DNA of 64,000 nt, taken from NCBI GenBank assembly GCA_905182985.1, contig CAJJDN010000164.1, positions 86,981 through 150,980 of the forward strand, read 5' to 3'. This document shows, one piece after another, positions 35,203 to 47,366 of the stretch; within the stretch, counting starts at the first letter, position 1; each line of letters opens with the position of its first letter. Source of the DNA: Paramecium sonneborni (Eukaryota > Ciliophora > Oligohymenophorea > Peniculida > Parameciidae). The position numbers were made by a program, and so were the translations under genes. The notes under the pieces are model-generated. The model saw only the letters and a list, made by a program, of their open reading frames with translations. It did not search any database and had not been told where the DNA came from.

Positions 35203-37256
35203 ATGAATTAATAATCATTTGTTGTAGAGGCAAGTCTAATATATCGGTTATTTGAGAAAGACATAATTTTAGGGAAAGGCAAGGATCCAATTTATGGTAT
35301 AAGTTCTAGTATATACAAATTGAATAAAAATAATAATGTAACTTAAGATTTTGAGGAAGATTGGGGTTCTCATGCATTGTAAATATATGAGAATCTTAAT
35401 CAAGAAATATTTGATATAAAAGTTTGTCAATTATAGAAAGCAATGACTACATATTTGAATCCTTATTCAACAAGAATAATTTTAATAGCAAAAGAGAAAA
35501 TACATTAAATGTAATATAATCTACATGTTGTATATGAATTTGGATAGGTTAATAAGAATGCTTAAAGTTTAAGAGAATAAAAAGAAGGATATATGGAGGA
35601 CAGAGCTATACAATTCTTGGAATTTTTATGTCATAATTTTATTTTGGGTGCTCGATATTCAAATGAATTCTTAGATATTAGTCCATAAAATATATTTATA
35701 AGTGGTAATAATTCTTATATTGTATCTAATTTTGGAATAACATATATTGGAACTAAATTTCATAGAATTTATACACCCTCTACAGATCCAATAATAATGA
35801 AAGAGAAAAAGCCTTCTAATACTAATATTCTTTATAACTATGCTTTTAAAGCTGGATTACTTACTCTGTGTCTTATGACTTAAATAGATCCAAAAGATTT
35901 CTTTTTTGAAGATGGATAATTCAAAGAATAGTTATTAGATAATTTATTATATCTTTTATAAGAGGACAAGTAAGAAAATAAAATTAGATAAAAACATTTT
36001 ATTGTTGATATTTGTTAATTTTTTGATACTCTAACTTATACAAGAGAATAAGATTATAAAGAATAATAATAAACTTTTACATTTGAATAATCTAAAAATC
36101 CAGAACCTGGAAAGAAATTCAAATATAAAAAATCTGAAAGATATCTTTAACATAAATATTCTAAAGAATTGTTAGAAATCCTAAAAAAATTACTAAATGT
36201 TTCAAATATATAAAGTAGATCAATTTTTTAATAATTGATTTGTCAACCTGAAAATATATTAGGTGTAAAAAATCCATATGATGAAAAAGAAAAAGATAAA
36301 TATAACTATAGTAATGGAACATTTAAAGATGATTAATTGAATGGTTGTGGAATAATATAATTAGATGAACAAGATGAATAAAATAAATAAAAAAATATAA
36401 GGATAATCTAAATTTGTGGAAGTTTTAAAGATGGAGAACCTTAGAATGCTTATAATAAAAATAGTGTTTTTAATACAAAGTTTGAGTGTCAAATGGAAAA
36501 TTTGTAATGTCTTTTACCTTTAAGATATGTAAATAATGAATTTTTATATTTGAATGATGAAATTGTATCTCCAATCAATCCAATAGGCTTACAAAAAAAA
36601 GAATCAATATATTATTTTAAAGGTAAATATGAAAATGGTCAATTAAAAAAAGGAGTTTCATACCAATTAGATAAGACAATATTTGAAGGAGAATTTAAAA
36701 ATAATTAGCCTTATGAAGGCAAGATGATTTATCCTAATTCAGATATTTTTGAAGGGTTTTTAGAAGGTTTCAATAAGAAAAAAGGTACTTTGATTTTCAA
36801 TGGCAGAAAATTTGAAGGGTAATTTTAGAATGATTAATTTTTCAAAGGATATATAGAATATGAAGATGGAGGATTCTTTTTTGGTAATTTTAAAAATGGA
36901 TAGAAAGGTAATTTTTAATATATTGATTATTATTAGTCAAGGCTGGAATTTATAAATATCCTAATTCCACAATTTAATATTAGGGATTATATGCTGAAGA
37001 TGTTAGACATGGTAAAGGAACTTTCATTGATAAATCTAAAGATAATTTTATGTAAGAAGTTGTTTATAATTATGGAATGTGTGAAACTAAACTTAATGAA
37101 CATTTTGAATAGGCTTTGAAGGAAATTCAAGAAAAATAAAAACACTCAAAAAATCTTCAAAAAAATAATAAATAATAAAATGAAAATGATGAAGAAATTC
37201 AAGAAGATATTGAAGAAAATCCAGGAGATGATAATGAAGATGGAGAAGAAGGTTGA
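35203..37256 (+). CDS. MORN-repeat protein with degenerate kinase-like N-terminal domain
   Basis: 674 residues, one 29-nt intron near the 3' end. N-terminal 250 residues have kinase-like layout: LGKGKDPIYG near the glycine loop, YSNEFLDISPQNIFISG in place of the HRD loop (Asp kept, His and Arg lost) and YIVSNFGITY where DFG is expected (Asp replaced by Asn). The C-terminal half has MORN-type repeats: YFKGKYENGQLKKGV, IFEGEFKNNQPYEGKMIY, IFEGFLEGFNKKKGTL, KFEGQFQNDQFFKGYI and FFFGNFKNG. It ends in an acidic Glu/Asp tail. MORN proteins act at membranes, basal bodies and radial spokes. The kinase-like region is an inference from motif spacing. Confidence 0.72.
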
Positions 37257-37829
37257 TTTTATATTATTTTAATACATATATCTAAAGTTTTATATTAAAA
37301 TAATACAATTTATTAAGTGTTAATATTAGTTTCATTCATACGAACCTTTCTTAATGGTTAGTAAAATTGGAAAAGATATAATAAGTTTATAAAAATTTAG
37401 ATATTGATCTTTTAAGAACCAAGTTACTACAAAAAAATTATTTTACAATGTATTAATTATTTCAATCCTATGATAATCTTAATTGCAGAAAATATTTAAA
37501 GGATAAATAGTCTGATTAATATGCATTGCAGAATGTAAATTAGTGCAGTTTTTTATCCATTTTTTATAATGATTGTCTGATGTAAGTAAAAATTATTTTT
37601 TATATTCTTAGTTATTTTTATTTAATTTTTTTAAACTGTTAGCAAAAATTTTCAGTTTTCTAGCTATCGTTTTTAGTTTTAGAAGTTGGGGTAACGGTAG
37701 TTAGAAATCTTAAAAAATTCTTTTGATTCTCAAATTTTTTTATGACTAAAAAACCTTTCAATGTTTTTGATATTATCGTTTAGCTAGAGTTTGATAAATT
37801 TCACTAGATTTTGGTAAATTTTATTTTAA
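37257..37829 (+). other. Region with unassigned coding-like frames
   Basis: Contains a plausible exon in ciliate code (KNLDIDLLRTKLLQKNYF, then RKYLKDKQSDQYALQNVN; about 37388-37590) followed by an intron-like GTAAAA...TTAG, but no suitable ATG upstream. A second frame starts at ATG 37742 (MTKKPFNVFDIIVQLEFDKF) and runs about 98 codons to a TGA near 38035. Either a small gene precedes the EF-hand-like gene or these are its 5' exons. Confidence 0.3.
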
Positions 37830-39224
37830 ATGATTAATGTTTTTCATCTAATATTAATAAATTATTGTAATCAATAAGCACTTTTCCCTATCCTATAAGC
37901 ATCAATAGTAAAGCTACTTAAAATTCAATTTACTAACTAAATTGCCTATAATTAATATTAAAACACCAATAATGTAGTCTACCAAACAATACTGTATTAA
38001 TTGAATTAATTGACTATTGGATTAAATTAATAAAATGATTGGACTTTGATGAATGTGTAATATATGAATTTTAGGATCTATATCCATAGAGTATAATCTA
38101 TGTGAAAGAAAGAATTTTTTTTATTTCAAACATCAGAATATCTTAAAAAGAATCTGAATTTTTTTAGACTTACCTTATACTTCTATCTCTTATTATTTAA
38201 ATAAAAAAAAATTATATTTTGTGTTTTCACAAAAATTTATTCTGCAGAGATGAAGAGATAATTTTTGAAGATGGTCAATTAAAATTACTATAAAATATAT
38301 TTAAAATCTTTCTAGACAACGCCAAGATCAAGATAAAATTGATTTTAAAGAATAAGTTCTTTTTATTAACTAAAGTAGAAAACCAATATTTCATCTTTGG
38401 ATTAATAAAAAGATCATTATTTTTTCCATTACTAATATGTAACCCAAAGAATAACCCTTAAAGAAGAGAATCCCTTTTTTTTAAGAACCAATAGATGTTG
38501 AATAGAATTGGGTAGGAATTTGGATTCATAATATAGAACATTCAGAAGAAAAGGGAAAATTAATTTCGTTTAAGAGACAAAGGAAAAATGAATAGTGGAA
38601 TATTATTAAGTAAAATGGTAAATAGAATTTAGACAAGAGGATGCTATATAAAAGGAGAAAGAAGCATAGAAGGAATTTAATGATGAAATAGATATTCAGG
38701 ATGGATTTGGAGATGAAGGAAATGATAGGAAGGTCGAAATATAAATATAATATAATTTTAATGTTAAATAAGTAAACAGAATAAATATTTTCCTAATTGT
38801 AAGGGGCTTTTGCATGGGTTGAAAAAATGAGAAAGAAGAAGCCAATGACTTCAGATATGTAAATAAAGGAATTGTTATACTTTTTAAATATTGATGCAAC
38901 TAATGAAGAGATTGAGGCATTGAATGAATTAGCTAATCCAGAAGGAGAACAGGACATTTAATATGAAAAATTATACAAAGTGTTTATGAATGATTAACAA
39001 TAAGAGTAGAGGGAAGTTTTGGAGGCTTTTAGGTTGTTATCAGGTTCGAATAGGATTGAAGTAGATAAATTAGAGAATTGGCTCTACATTTATGATAAAA
39101 AATATAGAAATAATGTAAGTTAAATTAAATATTAAAGACTAAGCAATTTATAGCTTAATTGAAGTAATCACCGAGTTACAAATAAGGATATTTGGATTTT
39201 GAGAAATATGTGAAAGAGGGTTGA
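37830..39224 (+). CDS. Hypothetical protein with EF-hand-like C-terminus
   Basis: Exon structure only partly resolved. From ATG 37830 (MINVFHLILINYCNQQ) a frame joins through a 20-nt intron to DLYPQSIIYVKERIFFISN. Later exons carry EPIDVEQNWVGIWIHNIEHS (a segment reminiscent of DCP1-type EVH1 domains) and an acidic linker. A C-terminal pair of calmodulin-like helices follows (MTSDMQIKELLYFLNIDATN, EEIEALNELANPEGEQDI, REVLEAFRLLSGSNRIEVDK). The loops lack the full set of Asp/Glu Ca ligands, so Ca binding is doubtful. Last intron 23 nt; ends YLDFEKYVKEG. Could be two genes. The minus-strand frame 38696-38899 is a shadow. Confidence 0.4.
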
Positions 39225-39279
39225 TAGTTATAAATAAATTAAATGTAAAAAACAAATATAAAATCTGTTACAGCTCGAC

Positions 39280-40774
39280 ATGAGTAAGCGAAAGCCAAAC
39301 TCACTAAGTATGAATGAAATTGAATAATTAGAGAATAATTTCTAACTCTAGCAAAAATGTGTTAGAGTACAAGCACTCAATAATTGATCAATAAGAAATT
39401 GCCATCATAATAAAAACCTGTATTAGCAAGTTAATTGAATATTTCTCCTAGAAATAATACACCAAAAAGTTGTAGAACTGCATAAGAAGTATATTGATTT
39501 GTTAAAGAATAGATGAAATATTTTCTTTATTAAAAGAATCTAGTTAAAGATCCAATTAATAAACCGCAAAATCATTCTTAATTACTTCCTAAGACTAAGA
39601 ACAGTTTACATCGAAATTTCTCTTAATTAGAAAAATCATCAAATAGCTAATAAAACAACGTATAATCAACAGCTCCAAATACAGTAAAAAAAAAATACAA
39701 TTTACTTTCAACTGACTCAGCAAATAAATCAGATTAACGATTTTCATCTGTTTAATTTGCATAACAAATAGCTCAATAATTAAAGAAGAAGTTTGAACCA
39801 CATTAACCATAGCAAAAGAAAGAAAATTTACATGTTAGCTTAGATGATTTTGTAACATAAATAAATAGACCTCAATCAATAATTTCACCTTTTAAATAAA
39901 CAAAATCGTTATCCCCATCAACAAGAGTTAATGTTGTATAATCTAAAAGTATTTATTGTATTAGATTAGATTCCCTATATTATGTATCCTCTTTAGTTGA
40001 ATCTTTTAGACATATTCTGCCATAAAATCAAGAACAATAATTATTTAGAGATCATGCAATCTAAACATTCAATTGTGTTTCATTTTGTGTAAAATTACAA
40101 GAACCTACTAAGATGATTTTAGAATAAAAACGAATAGAAATTCCAATGAAATCAAATTATAAATGTATAATATAATCTTATACATTAACTTAGTTAAGAA
40201 AACTGTAGTATTTGATTTGGATGAAACTTTGATTCATTGTAATGAGAATCAAAATCTAAGAGCAGATGTTTATTTACCTATTACATTTCCCTCGGGTGAT
40301 ACAGCATAAGCTGGTATTAATATTCGTCCTTATGCAAAATGGATTTTATAAGAATTGAGTCAACTTTGTGAAGTTATAGTTTTTACTGCTTCTCATTAAT
40401 GTTATGCTAGTTAAGTGATTAAATATTTGGATCCCAATTAACAATTTCTTTCTGGATAATTATTTAGGGATAGATGTGTATTATCTTAGGATGGAGTGCA
40501 TATTAAAGATTTGAGAGTTTTGAATAGGGATCTAAAAGATATTGTATTAGTTGACAATGCAGCTTATAGTTTTGGAGTTCATTTAGAAAATGGAATTCCC
40601 ATTATTCCATATTATGATAATAAAGAGGATAGAGAATTAAAAATGTTATATGATTTCCTTGTAGATCAAGTATTACCTGCACCAGATAGTAGATTAGTTT
40701 TGCAATCAGTTTTTAGATTAAGAGAATATTATAATTATGGGGAACCGAAATAAGCAATAGAGAAATTATATTGA
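39280..40774 (+). CDS. FCP/SCP-type (NLI-interacting factor) phosphatase
   Basis: 470 residues after introns of 29, 24 and 29 nt. The last 200 residues form the HAD-type CTD phosphatase domain: VVFDLDETLIHCNE contains the catalytic DxDxT (DLDET), followed by NIRPYAKWILQELSQLCEVI, VFTASHQCYASQVIKYLDPN, LFRDRCV, VHIKDLRVLNRDLKDIVLVD and NGIPIIPYYDNKEDREL. These are standard SCP/Dullard features acting on phosphoserine of RNA polymerase II CTD or related substrates. The N-terminal 270 residues are Ser/Gln/Lys-rich and probably disordered. The start was chosen because MSKRKPNSLSMNEIEQLENN joins by a 29-nt intron in correct phase. Confidence 0.9.
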
Positions 40775-40887
40775 TTTTATATATAGTTTAATAATTTTAT
40801 GTTCAACAGAATTTATGTAAATGTAATTTTTGTACATTTTAGTTTAGGATAATATAATAAAATTATTATTAATTTTTACCACAATTA

Positions 40888-42373
40888 ATGACTCTTTCGA
40901 TAACTATTTCTCAATAAATTAAAGCTTATAATCTAGCAGCATGTCCAACATTACCAGAATTTATGGAAACAGCATACAAAACTTAGAAGTCTTTGAAAAA
41001 GAATGAGCAATTTAGAAAGCGTATTGAAGTTATTTAAGGGTTTGAATTTAATACAGCTTCAACTTAGATTGAAGAAAGCAATGATTAATAGTATATTATA
41101 GCATCAGGACTTTATGCCCCTTCAATAAAGATTTTTGAAACATCATAATTATCAATGAAATGTAGTAGAGGTCTTGATTCAGAAATAGTTAAATTTTGTT
41201 TATTAGGAGATGATTACAAAAAAATTGCTATGGTCTGTGAAGATCGAAATGTGGAATTACATGCTCAATATGGTAAACATTTTAAACTTAGAGTTCCTAA
41301 ATAACCAACTGATATGGTATTATTATGTATTAATATGATATTAGATATATAATCCTTATAATTGTAATTTATTGGTGTCTTCTTAGAATGAAGATATCAC
41401 CAGATTAAATTTAGAACTTGGATCATTTGTAGAATCATACAATATTTAATAAGAGACAGGAGTTAATTGTTTATGTATGCATGATTAGTTGTAATTGGGA
41501 TTAGTGGGTGGCAATAAATAACTTAGTGTTATTGATTTTAGATCTGATTAGGTTGTTCAATAGTTAGGAGTTAGTGATATTACTAGTTTAGCTACTTAAA
41601 ATCTTTAGGTTGCTTTAGGAACAAAGGAAGGATAGATTAAATTATTTGATTTGAGAAAACATATACCAATTCATATCTATTAACATTAATATCGGTTACC
41701 TATTAAAAAGATTGTTATGAATGATGATATGATTGTTTCTTGTGATGCAAAAATATTAAAATTTTGGAAGGCTAATCGTTTATTCACTAATATTGAACCA
41801 TAAAATGAGATAAATTCATTTACATGGATTAAGAACTCTGGAATGTTTTTATTAGCATTAGAATAACCAAGAATGGGAATTTATTTTATTCCATAATTAA
41901 ATTCAGCTCCTAAATGGTGTCCATTCTTAGATAATTTAACTGAAGAAATGGAAGAAGAAGAATAGTAGACAGTTTATGATGAATATAAATTTTTATCATA
42001 TGAAGAATTGGAAAGATTAGAAGCTTTACATTTATTGGAAACTGCAATGTTAAAACCTTATTCTCATGGATATTTAATTCATTTGAAATTATATTTGAAA
42101 TTAAGATAATAAAAAGGTCTTGATTTTGATGACTATAAATAAAAAAGAATTTAATAAAATTATGAGAAATAATTAGAGGCTGAAAGAGTTAGTAAAGGTT
42201 ATGTGATACCTGATGAACCTGAAATTGAATAACCTATAAAGTAGATTGATCCAAGATTTTAGAAAATGTTAAAAGATAATGATTTTACAGTTGATAAGAA
42301 ATCTGAAGCTTGGAAGAGAGCTCATCCAAGTGAAATGGGAATTAAGAAATAAATAAATAAAAAGAAGAGATGA
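40888..42373 (+). CDS. NOL10: Nucleolar protein 10 (Enp2) homologue
   Basis: WD40 nucleolar protein required for small-subunit rRNA processing. 485 residues after one 28-nt intron. The N-terminus has the family pattern (KAYNLAACPTLPEFMETAYK, RIEVIQGFEFNTASTQIEES, YIIASGLYAPSIKIFET). WD repeats follow (LNLELGSFVESYNIQQETGV, LVGGNKQLSVIDFRSDQ, VALGTKEGQIKLFDLRKHIP). The conserved C-terminal NUC153-type tail is KQIDPRFQKMLKDNDFTVDK and AWKRAHPSEMG. Many Gln codons are TAA/TAG. Confidence 0.95.
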
Positions 42374-42449
42374 AATTTTTAATCTATTTATAAGTTTTAG
42401 TTTGTATATAAATATATAAATTAATTAAATTTTTTAAAAATCGCGCCAT

Positions 42450-43553
42450 ATGATAATAGAGGAAATATCTGGTAATAAAAAGAAATAGAACATACCTTGG
42501 ATTGAGAAATATAGACCATCTACTTTGGATGAAGTAATATCTCATGAAGAAATAGTATCAACAAGTAAGAGTTATCTTAATTTTAGTAAAAAAGTTTAAT
42601 GAAAAAAATCGATTACCAAATTTATTACTTTATGGACCTCCAGGAACAGGAAAGACTTCAACAATAATTGCCTTAGCAAAATAGATCTATTAAAATAAAT
42701 ATAATTAGATGGTTTTAGAAGTATTAAGAAAATAGTTAATTTTAATAGCTTAATGCATCAGATGAAAGAGGCATTAATACAGTGAGAGAAACTATAAAAG
42801 GATTTGCAGAGTCACAATCATTTACATTCACAAAAGATAAAAACACATCTATAAAATTAGTAATATTAGATGAAGCTGATGCAATGACAGCAGCAGCATA
42901 ATTTGCATTACGTCGAAGTAAATTTAAATATATATAAATAAATTTAAGTTATTGAAAAATATGCAAAGACTACTAGATTTTGTTTTATTTGCAATCATAT
43001 TTCTTAGATCATACCAGCAATCTAGAGTAGGTGTACAAGATTTAAATTTAAATAAATTGGTTTGAATGTAGCTAGTTTAAGAATCAAATAAATTTGTGAT
43101 TAAGAGAATATTAATTTGGATGATAATGCTATAAGATCAGTTTTTGAATTATGTTGTGGTGATATGAGAAGAGTAGTCAATATGTTATAATCTTTGTCTT
43201 TGTCGATTTAAAATTCGAATACAGAGATGATAAATTCTTCATATGTATATTAATTCACAGGTATGGCACATCCTGATCTGATTAAATAGATTTTAGAATA
43301 TTTAATGAACTAAAGTGAAATTTCAAAGACTTACTCTAAAATAAAAACAATTTTGAATGAATAAGGAATATCATTATAATTATTGCTTACTGAATTGAGT
43401 GTATAATTATAGGGATTGAATGTGTTTAATGATAAATAGAAATGTGATATAATAGAGAGAATGGCAGAACTAGAGTATCGTCTTTCAATTTGTTGCAATG
43501 ATTCAATTTAGTTACTTTCTTTGATAGGTATTTTCAATGAAGTTCTTTTATGA
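42450..43553 (+). CDS. RFC5: Replication factor C subunit 5 (yeast Rfc3)
   Basis: AAA+ clamp-loader small subunit that loads PCNA. After introns of 22, 28 and 31 nt the product is 340 residues, as in human RFC5. Motifs: [20 protein letters not shown] (RFC box), Walker [29 protein letters not shown], Walker [12 protein letters not shown], sensor 1 FICNHIS and the arginine-finger motif IQSRCTRF; then [12 protein letters not shown]. Strong match to the RFC5 rather than RFC2/4 branch ([25 protein letters not shown]). Part of a run of four plus-strand genes with gaps of 44-113 bp. Confidence 0.95.
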
Positions 43554-43597
43554 TCAAATATTTTTATTTAAAATAAAAAATAAATCCTTATTTAAAT

Positions 43598-44258
43598 ATG
43601 GCAGAGGAATAAATTGTCACTGTGAAATTTGCCAATTAACCAAAACTTTTTGGAAAATGGGATTATGATGAAGTCTAAGTAACAGACTAATGTTTCAAAG
43701 ATTATATAGCAGTTTAAACATCAAAATCGAGAGTATTTGTTCCTCATACAGCTGGAAGGTTTTAAATAGTGTGAATATATAGATATTAACGTAAGAAGTT
43801 TAGAAAAGCTTAATGTCCAATAGTTGAAAGATTGGCAGGTGCATTAATGTTTCATGGTCGTAATACTGGTAAAAAAGTGAAAGCTGTAGCAATAATTAGA
43901 CATGCATTTGAAATAGTTCATTTACTTACAGGGAAGAATCCTCTTTAAGTTTTAAGTTTGGCAGTTTAGAGAGGTGGAGCAAGAGAAGATTTTACTAAAG
44001 TTGGTACAGGAGGTGTTGCTAAATAATAAGCTGTTGATGTAGCACCTATTAGAAGAGTTAATGAAGTACTTAGATATAATATTTAAGGCTGTTCATAATT
44101 TAGCAAAAGGAGTTAGAGAGTCTGTGTTTAAAAAGATGAAGACTATTTCAGAAGCACTTGCTGATGAACTTATTGCAGCAGCTAATGAAGATGGATAAAA
44201 ATCATATACAATTAAAAAAAGAGATGAACTTGAAAAAGTAGCAAAAACAAATCGTTGA
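43598..44258 (+). CDS. RPS5: 40S ribosomal protein S5 (uS7)
   Basis: Small-subunit head protein at the E site. 203 residues after introns of 27 and 22 nt. Recognisable stretches: [80 protein letters not shown] and the C-terminus [15 protein letters not shown]. Starts 44 bp after the RFC5 stop; ends 39 bp before the convergent transporter gene. Confidence 0.96.
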
Positions 44259-44297
44259 TTTATTTAGTATAATATATATGTATATTTAAATATACAT

Positions 44298-45650
44298 TCA
44301 ATCAAGCATTTTTAGTTCCAATTCTGTACTGTTTTGTGAGATCACATATTTTTTATTGTTGAAATATTTGCTGTCTCTGTAGTACAATAGGTAATTCATC
44401 GAGGCACCTAAGAAGGTTATAAGGAATAGAATTCCTAACATATTGGAATAGGAAGATTAGGTTTCATCTTGGACAACTTTACCAATAAAAATGGATGCCA
44501 AAGAAATTCCAAGACTTATACTAGAATAGACAACACCAAATGCTGTCCCTAATAATTAAGGAGAGACCACCATTTAAATGCAAGGCCATAAGGTTACAAC
44601 ATAAGCAGCAAAGAATATTCCATTCAATAATTAACTTATTGCTGGGATAGTTAAGCAAGTACTTTCACAACTAGGCATTAGATATAATAGTGAAAATACA
44701 CTCAACTGAATGAGACTTGTTATTTGTAAACCTTGCATTCTGTATCCATGTTTATCTACTAGATGACCTAAATATGGAGCTATAAAAATTGCCATATAAC
44801 ATGGAAGTCCATATAGAGTAGCTGCAGAATAGGAAGATAAATGATACCTAATAATAATGAATGAAAATTAAATATACATACATTGATTTAAACATTTCTG
44901 CATTATTATAAGAGTAAATGTAATAACTTGTATAGCAGAATATCGAACTCATAGCAATTACATAAAAGTCAATGTTGAATTGAGTTAGTAATGCAAATGA
45001 AAACTAAGGAATAGTATCCTATTTAGTTTCAACTTCATAAAATTTATCTATTGTAGTAACTGTGTTGAGTCCAATAAATGATACTGTGCATAGTAATAAA
45101 CATGATAGAATAGCTGTATCTAGACTGTAGTTATTGACTAAATAAGGTAGTAGAATTGTTGATGCAATTGTTCCACCACAAATAAATGCTGTATCAACGC
45201 TTACAATAAAGTTACTGTTACCTATATGCAAAAGATGCTTCCTTAAACCATTTCGATAAAATTTTATATACTCCTACATAACAACTTTCTAAAAACAACC
45301 CCATAAAAAATCTTCCAATCAACATCAGTGTGAAGCAATTCAAAATAATTGACAAATAGCAAAGAACTAATATTAACATTTTTTTAACATGTCCCAAAAA
45401 TTATGAATAGCATAAATACAAATATGCCTCTTCTTGTTCCATACTTATCTAATAACATTCCTCCAACAAAAGGCATTACAATATTTGGAAATGATCTAAA
45501 TGAAAACAGTAAGTTGATTTAGAATTGATTCACTATGAAATGACTCTTTATTTCAGTTGCTAATAACGATGGATAATCCACAAAAACTCGAAATGAGAAC
45601 TAAGACAAGCTTGTTAGAAAGAGAATGACCCATTTGGTTTATGGTTTCAT
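44298..45650 (-). CDS. Major facilitator superfamily transporter
   Basis: 424 residues after introns of 22, 22 and 34 nt, with about 12 hydrophobic segments. MFS signature between TM2 and TM3: FVGGMLLDKYGTRRG (GxxxDxxGxRR) and its repeat in the second half: APYLGHLVDKHGYRMQ. Best matched to the MFSD1-like group of lysosomal transporters by this arrangement, but substrate unknown. N-terminus MKPQTKWVILFLTSLSQF enters TM1 directly. The 70-residue standard-code frame 45019-45231 is one exon piece. Confidence 0.88.
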
Positions 45651-46262
45651 ATAATATTTAATTTACGTATTAATATAGTTTTTGATACTGTATTAATTTA
45701 AGGATGCGTTTTAGAATCAAACTTAATATCTTCTTGTTTATATGGCTGTATTTCTGAAAACTGCAACGCTTTACTTCAATTTAATACTTTTTATTTATTA
45801 TTAATATTATCAACCAATCACAATTGTATAAAAAATCTTAATTCTCTTTATTATTTTATTAAAAGCATTCAATCATAAGGTTTTGAAGGTATATGCATTT
45901 GTGTATGATAAATTTATTAGCATTATAAAATCATAAATTTTAACATGTAAAAATTTATATTAAATTCAGAAATTTTATTCTCTATTCAAACATTTAAATT
46001 AGAAAAATGCATTCTGAATTGATAAATTTATTTAATGAATAAAATCATAAATTATAAAATTTTAAAATTTATATTAAATCCAGAAATTTTATTCTCTAAA
46101 GACACACATTTTAAGTAAAAGAAAGAGAATGTTAATAAAAAATATATTGAAATCAAAAATTTAATACTTCTTAAAAAAAAATCATAAAAAAAAATAAATT
46201 TAATTATAAATGAAATCCAATATTAAATATTTTTGAATATAAAATAAAAATGATAATAATAA
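45651..46262. other. Intergenic, divergent, with tandem repeat
   Basis: 612 bp between divergent genes. Holds two tandem copies of an about 114-bp AT-rich unit (listed separately); otherwise nothing recognised. Confidence 0.55.
45894..46121. repeat. Imperfect tandem repeat, 2 x about 114 bp
   Basis: The segment from TGCATT through TGATAAATTTATT, AAAATCATAAATT, AAAATTTATATTAAAT and CAGAAATTTTATTCTCTA appears at about 45894-46007 and again at 46008-46121. The core of about 60 bp is nearly identical (45925-45984 versus 46039-46098). Located upstream of the plus-strand gene at 46263. Confidence 0.75.
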
Positions 46263-47309
46263 ATGTTAAAAAGTTAATCAACAGAACTATTTGTCAGTCC
46301 TGAAGAATTGTAAAGAATCACTTTCTTCGCTACTCAAAATTAGAGAAACAGTCATAAACCAAACATCTCCAGTGCAAAATAAGAAGAGTATAGCTTTAAG
46401 CCTTTGGTAAGAATAACAAGTAATAAATTTTAGATAAATAAGAAATCTGCCAACATCTAAAGAACAGTTGATGATCTTTTAAGATGGAATGAAAGAAAAT
46501 CATAAAGATTGTAACAGTGCTATGATGATGCTGTAAATATGTATTTCTAAATAAATAGACATAAGAATTATAGTAAAATGCCAATCGATTAACACATGAA
46601 GTTGATACTAATCAACCAAGTGTTTTTGAGAGATTATATATAGTAAGAAAGAGCAATGAGACAATTTAATGTAAATGTTATATTGCATTTAATTTATTAA
46701 TTAGAGACCACTAAGCGTAACACCTCAGATTCTCATCCTTACTTTACTAAAAACATGTCAAACACACTATATTCAGAATATAAAAAATAAATGAGTGGAA
46801 CTCCTGAATAATAAGAAAGCGAACAACAACAAGTTTAAGAATAAGAAGAGTAAACTTAAAAAGTTTGTTTACCAAATAGATTCTATTTTGATTAATCAGA
46901 ATAATAGTAAAACACTGAACCTGAAGTATGAAACATAATATTTTGAATAGCCTAAAGTTACTATACCATAACATATGTTTGTAGATTTTAGATAACAAAT
47001 CAAATAAATTAACGAAGAACCTGAACCAATCCCCTCTAAGAAACCTATGAATAAAAAAGAAATTGATTTGATGGTAGAGAGGTAAAGTACTCAACCCTCA
47101 TCATTAGAATGAACAATTGGCTTCAAAAGAGAAATTTTAAGATCTAAGAATAATTAGATAGACAGATGCAAAATGAATCTAACGAATGTACTTTCTATCC
47201 AAAACTTAGCTGCACCAAATAAACTAAGGTATAACAATCTATTTAAAATTCATAACGAGTTTCATAACAATCTTCATATTCCAATTTATTTAGAAGTAAG
47301 AATAATTGA
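46263..47309 (+). CDS. Hypothetical protein with C-terminal CTFxPx motif
   Basis: 302 residues, five introns (27, 26, 34, 25, 26 nt), exact multiple of three. Begins MLKSQSTELFVSPEELQRIT; contains a folded-looking stretch (RLTHEVDTNQPSVFERLYIV), a Glu/Gln-rich linker, and ends with VERMNNWLQKRNFKIQEQLD followed by ECTFYPKLS. This tail pattern (helix plus CTFxPxL) is found in many ciliate and flagellate proteins of unknown role; its function is not known to me. The minus-strand frames 46396-46584 and 46747-47094 are shadows. Confidence 0.65.
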
Positions 47310-47366
47310 TTTTTATATATTTCATAACAATCATATATATATAAGTATTATAAATAGTCTTTAAAA

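Noticed and set aside
38344..38560. DCP1-like EVH1 domain
   Set aside because: Only a short GIW-type segment resembles DCP1, and exon phases around it are unresolved; not enough to name the gene.
46747..47094. 115-residue minus-strand hydrophobic frame
   Set aside because: Antisense to exons of the plus-strand CTFxPx gene; composition reflects Gln/Glu codons read backwards.
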